A DNA stretch of 17,685 nt from Promethearchaeota archaeon. GTDB lineage: Archaea; Asgardarchaeota; Lokiarchaeia; Sigynarchaeales; SOKP01. Numbering within the stretch: the first letter of the stretch is position 1; every line of letters starts with the position of its first letter. Shown here piece by piece: positions 7,248 to 13,961 of this stretch. The notes under the pieces were generated by a model, which saw only the letters and a program-made list of their open reading frames with translations, searched no databases and was not told the DNA's origin. The position numbers and the translations under genes are program-made. The DNA lies in contig DAOUUT010000041.1 in the NCBI GenBank assembly GCA_030668025.1, positions 1 to 17,685 on the forward strand. The letters are read 5' to 3'.

Positions 7248-7739
7248 TTATTCAGAATTGTCTGGTAAATCCTTTTTGGGAGGATTATAACCTGCGGGAT
7301 AAATGTTAATTAAATCACGTGGAGTAGTGTCTAAATTATTTTTTTCCATGATTTTATATAACCTTCGGGAGTTTTCGTCTTTAGAATAATCCATAATTTC
7401 ACTTGCTAAGAGTATATAAGAAAAGGCAGTAAAAAATGGAGCGCCCCAAAACATTACAATTACTAGAAAAGCACCAAATATTATAAACGCAATACTGTCT
7501 CCAGAAAAAAAACCTGAAAAATCAACAAAGTCAAAAAAGTTCACGAAAGTAATTATTGCCGCTAACCCTGCCATGCCTTTTACAAAGGATAAAGCCCAAA
7601 TACTTATAGGTTCGATATCTCCTGGTTTTCGGTGTTGTTTTTTCGATTCAAGATAATACGCTATCCCCGCATCGTCCAATAAAAAGTTCCCCGAGAATAA
7701 AAATGCAAATGCAAGAAACGATAATCCCATGGGTAGCAT
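7248..7739 (-). CDS. Small polytopic membrane protein of unknown function, start uncertain (frame open to 7880)
   Basis: From the ATG at 7739 the protein is 163 residues with hydrophobic segments near 4-22, 46-66 and 83-113, then a soluble C-terminal tail of about 45 residues. I recognise no family. The same frame stays open upstream to a stop at 7881-7883 and encodes another clear transmembrane stretch (EIIVVSITVGFYIYNILAPL). This suggests the real protein is about 210 residues with four helices. That upstream part holds no ATG, GTG or TTG. The first codon after the stop is ATT, directly followed by GAG. So either a rare ATT start is used, the start was lost by mutation, or the shorter form from 7739 is real. 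The ATG at 7739 has no clear ribosome site. It converges with the ABC operon. Confidence 0.6.
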   Translation of the reverse strand: MLPMGLSFLAFAFLFSGNFLLDDAGIAYYLESKKQHRKPGDIEPISIWALSFVKGMAGLAAIITFVNFFDFVDFSGFFSGDSIAFIIFGAFLVIVMFWGAPFFTAFSYILLASEIMDYSKDENSRRLYKIMEKNNLDTTPRDLINIYPAGYNPPKKDLPDNSE

Positions 7740-7875
7740 ACAACAAACATTATACCCAATTATGAATCCAAAAAAATCTGTGGAATCAAATTGCTCAAAA
7801 CCTTGAGGATACCCAAGTAAAGGTGCTAATATGTTATAAATGTAAAATCCAACAGTTATAGAAACGACAATGATC

Positions 7876-7889
7876 TCAATTTAAATTGA
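7876..7889. promoter_or_regulatory. 14-bp perfect palindrome at the 5' end of the membrane-protein frame
   Basis: TCAATTTAAATTGA reads the same on both strands, and a partial third copy (TCAAATTGA) follows at once. It includes a box A-like TTTAAATT and lies exactly where the extended frame begins. It could be a promoter with an operator, or AT-rich chance. Confidence 0.3.
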
Positions 7890-7964
7890 TCAAATTGAAA
7901 AAGTTAAAACACAATCTAAAACTAAGTGATATGGAAAAATTACGGAATAATTAATAACTCAAGA

Positions 7965-8060
7965 TTAAAAAAGAAAAAAAATAATATTTATTGGGGTGCT
8001 TTAGAGTAAATTTTTTACTTAAAAACTCTCGTGAAGTCGACAAGTAAATAATTCTAAAGC
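7965..8060 (-). terminator. Hairpin plus T tract ending the PadR-Hsp20 transcript
   Basis: On the minus strand the Hsp20 stop (8089) is followed 28 bases later by a long imperfect hairpin. GCTTTAGA/TCTAAAGC (7998-8005 with 8053-8060) pairs 8 bp, and an inner TTTACTT/AAGTAAA pairs 7 bp. A T-rich tract (A runs on the plus strand at about 7966-7980) comes after it. Hairpin followed by T tract resembles an intrinsic terminator. Archaea rarely need such hairpins, so the stem may instead protect the mRNA end. Confidence 0.5.
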
Positions 8061-8088
8061 GCTCTGCCTATTTTTCGATAGATATATC

Positions 8089-8559
8089 TTAATTGTTTTG
8101 TTCTTCGTCAATATCTATCTTTTTAGCAAGTTTCTTTCCTATTGTAATCCTTAAAAGACCGTTAGTCAATTTAGAAGATATCGTATTTTCATCTGCGTCA
8201 GCTGGAAGTGGAACGTCCATATTTACGTCTACGAATGTAAATCCTCTAAACGCAAAAGGAAATCCTTGTTTTTCAGACTTTTCTTTGCTCTTTTCATGTT
8301 CTGGTACTTTCGGCTTGCTTGCTGTTACGTTTAGATGTTTATTGATAAGCGATACTTTAACATCCTCTTTAGTACGTCCTGGCAATGGAACGGTAATTAA
8401 ATATACGTTTCCTAAATCTTCTATGTTGTGGTGGATAGAACCGCCCATAAAATCTCTCATAAAATGATGGGCCATTCGCTTCATTTTAGCTATGTCTCTT
8501 GGATTAATAGGGATGCAACCTTGCATCATTCTTGGTCCAAAATTTTTGTCTTCACACAT
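8089..8559 (-). CDS. hsp20: Hsp20/alpha-crystallin family small heat-shock protein
   Basis: This 156-residue cytoplasmic chaperone has an alpha-crystallin domain at about 45-140. It opens with an EDLGNVYLITVPLPG strand region, includes the DVKVSLINKHLNV core and ends with the family signature KLTNGLLRITI (130-140, the 'A-x-x-x-N-G-V-L' motif). An IxI-type contact (IDI, 148-150) follows near the C terminus and would dock neighbouring dimers in the oligomer. The N-terminal arm is short and holds two cysteines (C2, C15). Such proteins bind unfolding clients without ATP. The gene lies 48 bp downstream of a PadR regulator on the same strand, with an AGGT site about 11 bases before its ATG, so the two probably share a transcript and control. 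Confidence 0.93.
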   Translation of the reverse strand: MCEDKNFGPRMMQGCIPINPRDIAKMKRMAHHFMRDFMGGSIHHNIEDLGNVYLITVPLPGRTKEDVKVSLINKHLNVTASKPKVPEHEKSKEKSEKQGFPFAFRGFTFVDVNMDVPLPADADENTISSKLTNGLLRITIGKKLAKKIDIDEEQNN

Positions 8560-8607
8560 TACATCTTTTACCTCATTTCTTTAATTTTTTTCTAAAATTG
8601 ATGAAAA

Positions 8608-9258
8608 TTAAAAATTTTCAAAATCATCATCATCGTCTACGATTTCAATAATTTTCACGTTTTCTTCCCTTTTCTTCTTTAAATCATTGAGTAGAACCTT
8701 GTATTCAGAGATATTCTTATCTATTTCTTTCAGTCTTCTTGAAAGTCTATGCTTCGAAATGTCTAATTCTTTAATTACTTTGTTTACGCGTTCAATGTTT
8801 ATTAAAGAATAATCATCTGCATCGATTTTTCTAGATGAAGGCTCACAGTGATATGGAAAGCAAGACATTATACCTTGTATGCGTTCCTCGTTAGGGATCC
8901 ACGTTTTAACAATCGTTCTAATGTATTCTCCTAAAGTATTAATGCTTGGTTCAAAGTTGTTTTTGAGTACTTCCTTTAATCCTTTTTTTCCAGACTCCGT
9001 TATTCGATATAATTTTAATTGACGATTGTTTCTGATTATTGCTTCAATGTTGATATAACCTTTCGTAGTTAACCTATTCAATAAAGGGTAAATTGTTCCA
9101 GGTGAAGCTCGCCATAACTTTTTAAATTTTTCGTTGATTTTTCGAATAAGAGCGTATCCCGAGATACCGTCGTAATTTTCGATTATAGAAAGTACTAGGA
9201 TGTCTAACCCTGATAAGGATCCGCTCTGATGACCGCTGAAACGTTTACCAAAAAACAT
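8608..9258 (-). CDS. PadR family transcriptional regulator upstream of Hsp20
   Basis: This 216-residue protein has an N-terminal winged helix at about 18-100. It shows LDILVLSIIENYDGISGYAL, the recognition region WRASPGTIYPLLNRL and the wing with YRITESGKKGL, all characteristic of PadR. After a linker, residues 153-204 form a charged helix likely to be a dimerising coiled coil. The end is strongly acidic (VDDDDDFENF). A CFPYHC sequence (C133, H137, C138) in the linker could sense redox state or metal, which is speculation. A GGTGA site at 9268-9272 lies 9 bases before the ATG. It precedes Hsp20 in one transcript, and two near-identical boxes flank the promoter. I infer autoregulation of a stress operon. 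Confidence 0.88.
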   Translation of the reverse strand: MFFGKRFSGHQSGSLSGLDILVLSIIENYDGISGYALIRKINEKFKKLWRASPGTIYPLLNRLTTKGYINIEAIIRNNRQLKLYRITESGKKGLKEVLKNNFEPSINTLGEYIRTIVKTWIPNEERIQGIMSCFPYHCEPSSRKIDADDYSLINIERVNKVIKELDISKHRLSRRLKEIDKNISEYKVLLNDLKKKREENVKIIEIVDDDDDFENF

Positions 9259-9290
9259 TTTTTATTTTCACCAATTGATATTCTGATTCC

Positions 9291-9360
9291 AATATATTTG
9301 AAATCGAACATTAATAGTCTAATATAAAAACGCCTTAATAAATATATCGGAAATCGAATA
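9291..9360 (-). promoter_or_regulatory. PadR-Hsp20 promoter with two direct-repeat boxes 50 bp apart
   Basis: Plus-strand 9291-9310 and 9341-9360 match at 17 of 20 positions (core GAAATCGAA preceded by AATATAT) and are exactly 50 bp apart. Between them, on the minus strand, is a TATA-like TTTTTATATT (about 9319-9330). One box is upstream of box A and the other is near the expected transcription start. The spacing is close to five helical turns, so both would face the same side. This is a good candidate operator for the PadR protein itself or another heat-responsive factor. Confidence 0.6.
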
Positions 9361-9373
9361 CATACAAAAAATG

Positions 9374-9940
9374 TTACAATTCTTTAATTTTTTGATGTAC
9401 TTCCTTCCAATTATGAACCCTATAAACATTATTCTCACAAATAATATCTTGATTCCAAGGTTGATTAAATAACAACAATGTTCTGTTTTTTAACTTCTTA
9501 ATTGGTTCTACTAAATTCGGGTTATCATCAACGTAGAGATCATAACTTTCTTTTAATTTAATATCGTAAGGCCGATGGTGTAGTAATACTAATTCAGAAT
9601 ATTGAATACCTTCCTTAATATTGTGAAAATCTAACTTTTTTTTTATTGAGGAACGATATTCAGGTATCCGTGCTGAGACTATATCCACATCGTATACCTC
9701 GTTTAATTTTTTCATAATTTCCGGAGCGTTCTCGTCAATAAATGGAATATTCATAGAATCAGCATATATTTCGTAGAAAATTTTAAAACCAGTTTCTTCA
9801 TCCACACCAAAATCTTTAAAGAAGTCCCATTTAGTAACATCTTTTTTATGATAGTTAGTGCCATATCTTTTGTTGAATAATATGCAATATTCCACAATAA
9901 TATCAAGTAGGACCCCGTCGATATCGATCGCGATTTTCAA
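9374..9940 (-). CDS. HAD-family 5'-nucleotidase-like phosphatase (NT5C type), TTG start
   Basis: This 188-residue HAD hydrolase starts directly with motif I, AIDIDGVL (D6 nucleophile, D8). Motif II is S89 in DIVSARIPE, motif III probably K128, and motif IV DLYVDDNP (D138, D139). The short cap after motif I (about 14-75, with WDFF) and the VDDN ending match the deoxy-5'-nucleotidase NT5C/YqfW group, which removes phosphate from (deoxy)nucleoside monophosphates. The substrate is inferred only. The sole in-frame start is TTG at 9940, preceded after 6 bases by GGTGA (9947-9951), which fixes it. A 30-codon ORF ends overlapping this start by TTGA. Confidence 0.8.
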   Translation of the reverse strand: MKIAIDIDGVLLDIIVEYCILFNKRYGTNYHKKDVTKWDFFKDFGVDEETGFKIFYEIYADSMNIPFIDENAPEIMKKLNEVYDVDIVSARIPEYRSSIKKKLDFHNIKEGIQYSELVLLHHRPYDIKLKESYDLYVDDNPNLVEPIKKLKNRTLLLFNQPWNQDIICENNVYRVHNWKEVHQKIKEL

Positions 9941-10029
9941 TTGATTTCACCATAATAGGTAATTGCGTTATCTAAGAGGTGGACTTTATCGTCGAATGGA
10001 GGTGAAATTCTACAAGAAAATACGATCAT
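9937..10029 (-). CDS. Possible 30-residue small protein coupled to the nucleotidase gene
   Basis: From the ATG at 10029 the frame encodes 30 residues (starting MIVFSCRISPPFDDKVH and ending TYYGEIN) and stops at TGA 9937-9939. The stop overlaps the nucleotidase TTG as TTGA, the arrangement of translationally coupled genes. The nucleotidase ribosome site lies inside this ORF. The residue mix (Cys, Pro, Asp, His, Tyr, few Lys/Ile/Phe runs) is unlike random AT-rich sequence, so it is probably coding or the remnant of a coding end. No family recognised. No ribosome site is visible before its ATG, so it may be leaderless. Confidence 0.42.
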   Translation of the reverse strand: MIVFSCRISPPFDDKVHLLDNAITYYGEIN

Positions 10030-10084
10030 AACTTGGAATTATAGTGATATTGATGGGGGTACTTTAACTTAATTAGTAATAATA

Positions 10085-10374
10085 CTATAAATATCTTTAT
10101 GTGATTTGTTCAAAGCAAATTTTAATTAATACTATTTTGTTTAGATATTTTAAATTTGCTTGAAATTATTCGTTAAGATTCGTTGAATTTTTGTTGAAAC
10201 TAGGCGTTAAATTTATAAAGACACATTAATATTATAGTCATGGGATTTGATTCCCACAAAATATCATATAAATGAAGGTGATGATTTAAAAAAACCTGGA
10301 TTGAACACAAAAAACTAAAAAAGTTTATCCTTTCCTCTACTAGGATTAACAAACAACGACTCTTCTTTTTTTTC
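10085..10374 (+). ncRNA. Candidate structured RNA locus in a gene-free gap
   Basis: The 10030-10476 gap holds no convincing gene. It contains box A-like TATAAATA near 10086. A near-perfect inverted repeat AAGCAAATTT/AAATTTGCTT follows (10113-10122 and 10152-10161), extendable to TTCA/TGAA with one bulge. Next come tandem copies of ATTCGTT(A/G)A (10168-10187) and a second box A-like TTTATAAAG near 10212. A GC-containing hairpin TGGGA-N6-TCCCA (10241-10256) and a T tract at about 10365-10373 complete it. Strand and ends are guesses. It could be one or two small RNAs, or unrelated elements in spacer DNA. Confidence 0.3.
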
Positions 10375-10476
10375 CCTTCTTATTAATATTTTTTATATAT
10401 ATATGTTAAATTAATTTTTATGTCTTTTATCGAATTAAAGCGCAATTTAATTTAAATAAAAAGTTGTGAAGATTAA

Positions 10477-11253
10477 TTGAAGCAAATAAAGGGAATTTTG
10501 GCAGATATTGATGGGACTCTCTACTTTAAAGGTTCACCAATTTCTGGAACAATCGAAGCCGTAGAAAAGCTACGAAAAAAAGGCATTAAATTGTTGTTTT
10601 TTACTAATACCGATAGTAAATCTCCTAGAACTGTGTTTAATACGCTGAATGAATACGGATTTTCTATTAAGGAAAGAGAGATATATACGCCGATTATTGC
10701 TTTAAAGGAATTTTTAGAGGAATGTCCCGGTAAGAAAATTTACTTAGTTACAACTGAAGAGGTTAAAGAAGAATTTCAACAATTTCGTCAAATTAAGAGT
10801 TCTGAAATTCCGGATTTTGTAATTATAGGAGATTTTCACGATAATTGGGATGTAAACAGACTTAATATAGCTTTTAAATATGTTATAAAGCATAAAGCTA
10901 AATTACTTGGAACGCAAGGAAATAAATATTACCTCGATCGCAATGGAGAACCCGTAATAGATACGGGGTCTTTTGTGTGGATGATTGCCAACGCAGCAAA
11001 AGTAACGCCAATAATATTTGGAAAGCCTTCAAAAGAATATTTCGTACAAGCTTTAAAGAAGCTTGATTTGTTAGCTAAGAACGTTGTGGTAATAGGAGAC
11101 GATATCGAATCAGATATCGAAGGTGCTCTTAATGCCAACATTAGAGGAATTCTTGTAAAAACTGGAAAAGGAAAATTCTTTAATCCCTTAGAATCAGAGA
11201 TACATCCAAATATGGTTATTAACTCGTTTAGTTCCATACTTGAACTGCTATAA
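10477..11253 (+). CDS. HAD superfamily IIA phosphatase (NagD/HDHD2-like), TTG start
   Basis: This 258-residue phosphatase has motif I LADIDGTL (D10, D12), motif II FFTNTD (T43), a C2-type cap at about 70-180, motif III lysine K183 in FGKPSKEYF and motif IV VVVIGDDIESDI (D208, D209, D213). This is the full HAD-IIA set seen in NagD, phosphoglycolate phosphatase-like and HDHD2 proteins. The length is normal. Substrates in this group are small phosphates such as nucleotides or sugar phosphates and cannot be assigned here. The start is TTG at 10477, since no ATG exists before motif I, and GTGA about 10 bases upstream can serve as ribosome site. It converges with the 66-residue CxxC gene with a 16-bp gap. 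Confidence 0.88.
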   Translation: MKQIKGILADIDGTLYFKGSPISGTIEAVEKLRKKGIKLLFFTNTDSKSPRTVFNTLNEYGFSIKEREIYTPIIALKEFLEECPGKKIYLVTTEEVKEEFQQFRQIKSSEIPDFVIIGDFHDNWDVNRLNIAFKYVIKHKAKLLGTQGNKYYLDRNGEPVIDTGSFVWMIANAAKVTPIIFGKPSKEYFVQALKKLDLLAKNVVVIGDDIESDIEGALNANIRGILVKTGKGKFFNPLESEIHPNMVINSFSSILELL

Positions 11254-11269
11254 ATTAATGATTTAGGTT

Positions 11270-11470
11270 TTATGCTGACATCGCTGAAGAATTAGCTGTT
11301 CCATTAATTTTGAAAATTTGATATTGATCCTTTATTTCATCAATATCTACGGTAATGAGCGTGTGAAGATGATGTTTTTTCTCAAAGAGCTCAATTCTAT
11401 TTTGATTTATGGGATTATTTGGGTGAATTACTATATATTCCTTACATCTAATACATGCTCGAGCTCTCAT
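11270..11470 (-). CDS. Small CxxC protein of unknown function
   Basis: This 66-residue protein begins MRARACIRCKEY. C6 and C9 form a CxxC knuckle followed by a short strand (YIVIHP), NNPINQ, and then a KKHHLHTL helix whose H34/H36 could complete a zinc site. The second half (DIDEIKDQYQIF) looks helical, and a small polar tail follows. The charged, cysteine-histidine composition and the distinct Pro/Asn turn argue that it is real, and I have the impression of similar small archaeal proteins without knowing a named family. Zinc binding is inference. AAGGTAG just before the ATG is a weak ribosome site. A palindrome and TATA-like sequence lie upstream. It ends 16 bp from the HAD-IIA gene, tail to tail. 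Confidence 0.68.
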   Translation of the reverse strand: MRARACIRCKEYIVIHPNNPINQNRIELFEKKHHLHTLITVDIDEIKDQYQIFKINGTANSSAMSA

Positions 11471-11548
11471 AATACTACCTTATCAGACTACCTTGAATCT
11501 ATAATTTATAAAAATCATATATATAAGAAATCATTATTCATTTTAACA

Positions 11549-11569
11549 ATGTTCGTGTTGATCGAACAT
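11549..11569. promoter_or_regulatory. 21-bp operator-like palindrome upstream of the small CxxC gene
   Basis: ATGTTCG-N7-CGAACAT is a perfect 7-bp inverted repeat with G/C in each arm. It is about 80 bp before the CxxC start at 11470 and upstream, on the minus strand, of TATA-like sequence at 11500-11535. It is the most convincing symmetric site in the 11471-11714 gap. It may be a regulator site or a hairpin after purL. Confidence 0.42.
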
Positions 11570-11714
11570 ACATTAAAAAAGGTAATTTTGATACTATAGC
11601 CTAGGCTCAATTTTCTTTTTACTTTCAAGCAGATCATACATGCATAATTCCAAAAAGAATATAATATTCGTTGACTTTATCCAGAATGTCTATTATCTTT
11701 CGAATCTATCCACA

Positions 11715-13961
11715 CTATATATCCATAAGGTTTGGTATCGTTGAGTCGTACAAATCCTTCATCTTATCGATATCAAGTTTAATATCTTGAGATTTTAAAC
11801 CTTTTACATTGATTTCTGGTTTATTGATTAAAACACCTAATTTTTTAACGGAAACTTGAAATTTTTCACCAAGAATCATAATTTCCTCAAAATCTTTTGG
11901 ATCAGTTTCTATGATAAATCTCCCGACAGATTCGCTAAATAAAAGCTTATCTTCCCTTAAATTTTTGTCATTATAACTACTTAAGTCTAAGTTTGCTCCA
12001 AGTTTATTTTTAAAACACATTTCGGCAATTGTGATTATAAATCCTCCCTTGTTTACATCGTGATTGGCTTTAATCATTTTTTTTTCATACAATTCAAAAA
12101 TAAAATCCCATCTTGCCTTGATTTCTTTCTCATCTACTTTAGGTGGGGTCCCTCCTTCAATATCATATAAAACTGAATGATATTCTGACCCGCCTAGTTC
12201 ATTTTCGGTTTCACCTATAATAAGAATGTCATTTCCTACGTTTTTAAAAGGTAAAGTTATAACATTTTCAACACCATCAATTATGCCAACAATCATAATT
12301 ACAGGTGCAGGTTTAATTGCCGTCTTAGTAACTTCATCCTCATTATACAAAGAAACATTTCCTCCTACTATCGGTACTTTTAAAGTTCTACAAAAATCGT
12401 TCATTCCTTCCACTGATTTAGAAAAATACCAGAACGATTCTGGTTTCTCTGGATTGCCAAAGTTACAGCAATTAACCATCGCCATGGGCTTCGCTCCACT
12501 AGCAATGACATTTCCGCATATTTCTACAAGTCCTCCTTTAGCTCCTTCGTAAGGGTCTAAATAACAATGTTTAGAATTTACGCCTACACTTGCAGCTATG
12601 AATTTATTTGTTCCTATTATTCTTAACACTCCCGAATCTCCGTTTCCACATTTTACTACCGATCTTACACCGACTTCGTGATCATATTGGCGATAGATCC
12701 ATTCTTTACTACAAATATTTTCGGAAGCAATCAATATTTCTATTATCTCTTCGATTTGTTTGTTTGGTTCGGGAGTGGGTTGAGCGAGCAATTGATCTAA
12801 AAACTCAGGTCGCTTTTCTTGCCTTTTAAATGTTGGAGATTCTGAAAGTGCTCTTGAAGGAAGATTTACCACAAGTTCCTCTCCATCAAAAACTTTTAAT
12901 ACTTTTGAATCGTCCGTTTTCCCTATTACTGCGAAAGCCATTTCATACTTTCTAAACACGTTAAGAACCGTTTCTAATCCTTCTGGTTTAACAATAAATG
13001 CCATTCGTTCTTGAGATTCAGATAGCATTATTTCATATGACGTCATACCGGGTTCTGCTGTAAAAACTTTTCTCAGATCTATGTTTGCTCCAGTATTACC
13101 ATCTCCAGTCAATTCGCTAGTAGCGCAAGTGAGACCTCCTCCTCCTAAATCTTTTAATCCTCTTACAAACCCCGTTTTCACAGCTTCTAAAGTAGCTTCG
13201 ATTATCATCTTTTTTATAAAAGGATCACCAATTTGTACTGCCGGTCTATCAGCTTCAGACATTTCAGTTAGAGTTCGAGAAGCAAATGTTACGCCATGAA
13301 TTCCATCTTTCCCTGTAGAACCTCCCATTAAGATTATATAATCGCCAGGGTTATATGCTCTACTTGGTGCGTGTTTAAAATCCTCTATTGTGCCTAAACC
13401 TATGCATGCGACATTGACTAAGCAATTATTTTCAAAACTATCGTCAAATTCAACTTCACCACCAATCGTTGGAATGCCAGTACAGTTACCATAATCAGCA
13501 ATTCCTTTAACAACATACTTAAATAACCATTGAGAGTGTGAGTTACCTGCTAAACGACCAAACCTCAAAGGATCGAGCAGGGCGATTGGTCGAACACCCA
13601 TACATAAAACATCACGGATAATCCCACCAATCCCTGTAGCAGCACCATGATATGGTTCTATCGCTGATGGATGATTGTGAGATTCAATACGAAATGCTAA
13701 TGCGTATCCATCCCCTATATCAATTACTCCCGCATCTTCTCCAGGACCTGCTAATACATAGTCGTAATTCGCCTCAGCATCTTCAAAAAGTTTAAGTTTC
13801 GGACGAGACGACTTATATGAACAATGCTCACTCCACATCACATCAAAACCACCAATCTCTGTTATGGTAGGCTCTCTATTTAGAAGCTCCTTAACCTTTT
13901 CGAATTCTTTCTTTGTCATTTCAACGCTTACGTCTTCTCCATTTATTTTTACTTTCGTCAT
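11715..13961 (-). CDS. purL: Phosphoribosylformylglycinamidine synthase large subunit PurL
   Basis: This 748-residue subunit is the small-type PurL of bacteria and archaea, at full length. It catalyses the ATP-dependent amination of FGAR to FGAM, step 4 of purine synthesis, using ammonia from PurQ. The N-terminal linker leads to MWSEHCSYK (42-50, catalytic H46), the first synthase half with ESHNHPSAIEP (93-103), LDP and GGEVEFDD, GKDGIHG, and LKDLGGGGL. The second half holds KCGNGDSGVLR, GGNVSLYNE and HDVNKGG. No frameshift is seen. The ATG overlaps the PurQ stop by one base (TGATG), and GGAGGT lies 7 bases upstream, so translation is coupled to purQ. The product works as a complex with PurQ and PurS. 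Confidence 0.97.
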   Translation of the reverse strand: MTKVKINGEDVSVEMTKKEFEKVKELLNREPTITEIGGFDVMWSEHCSYKSSRPKLKLFEDAEANYDYVLAGPGEDAGVIDIGDGYALAFRIESHNHPSAIEPYHGAATGIGGIIRDVLCMGVRPIALLDPLRFGRLAGNSHSQWLFKYVVKGIADYGNCTGIPTIGGEVEFDDSFENNCLVNVACIGLGTIEDFKHAPSRAYNPGDYIILMGGSTGKDGIHGVTFASRTLTEMSEADRPAVQIGDPFIKKMIIEATLEAVKTGFVRGLKDLGGGGLTCATSELTGDGNTGANIDLRKVFTAEPGMTSYEIMLSESQERMAFIVKPEGLETVLNVFRKYEMAFAVIGKTDDSKVLKVFDGEELVVNLPSRALSESPTFKRQEKRPEFLDQLLAQPTPEPNKQIEEIIEILIASENICSKEWIYRQYDHEVGVRSVVKCGNGDSGVLRIIGTNKFIAASVGVNSKHCYLDPYEGAKGGLVEICGNVIASGAKPMAMVNCCNFGNPEKPESFWYFSKSVEGMNDFCRTLKVPIVGGNVSLYNEDEVTKTAIKPAPVIMIVGIIDGVENVITLPFKNVGNDILIIGETENELGGSEYHSVLYDIEGGTPPKVDEKEIKARWDFIFELYEKKMIKANHDVNKGGFIITIAEMCFKNKLGANLDLSSYNDKNLREDKLLFSESVGRFIIETDPKDFEEIMILGEKFQVSVKKLGVLINKPEINVKGLKSQDIKLDIDKMKDLYDSTIPNLMDI

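Noticed and set aside
10241..10256. TGGGATTTGATTCCCA as a tRNA T-arm
   Set aside because: The loop is six bases, lacks TTCRA, and no acceptor, D or anticodon arms fit around it.
10271..10310. GTGATGA as box C of a C/D guide RNA
   Set aside because: No CTGA box D or D' at proper spacing; it is more like a ribosome-site-type GGTGAT without a following gene.
11600..11714. Coding-like fragments after purL on the minus strand (KIIDILDKVNEYYILFGIMH, then MYDLLESKKKIEPRL in another frame)
   Set aside because: They need one or two frameshifts to join, have no start or ribosome site, and match no family I know. Chance in AT-rich DNA is likely.
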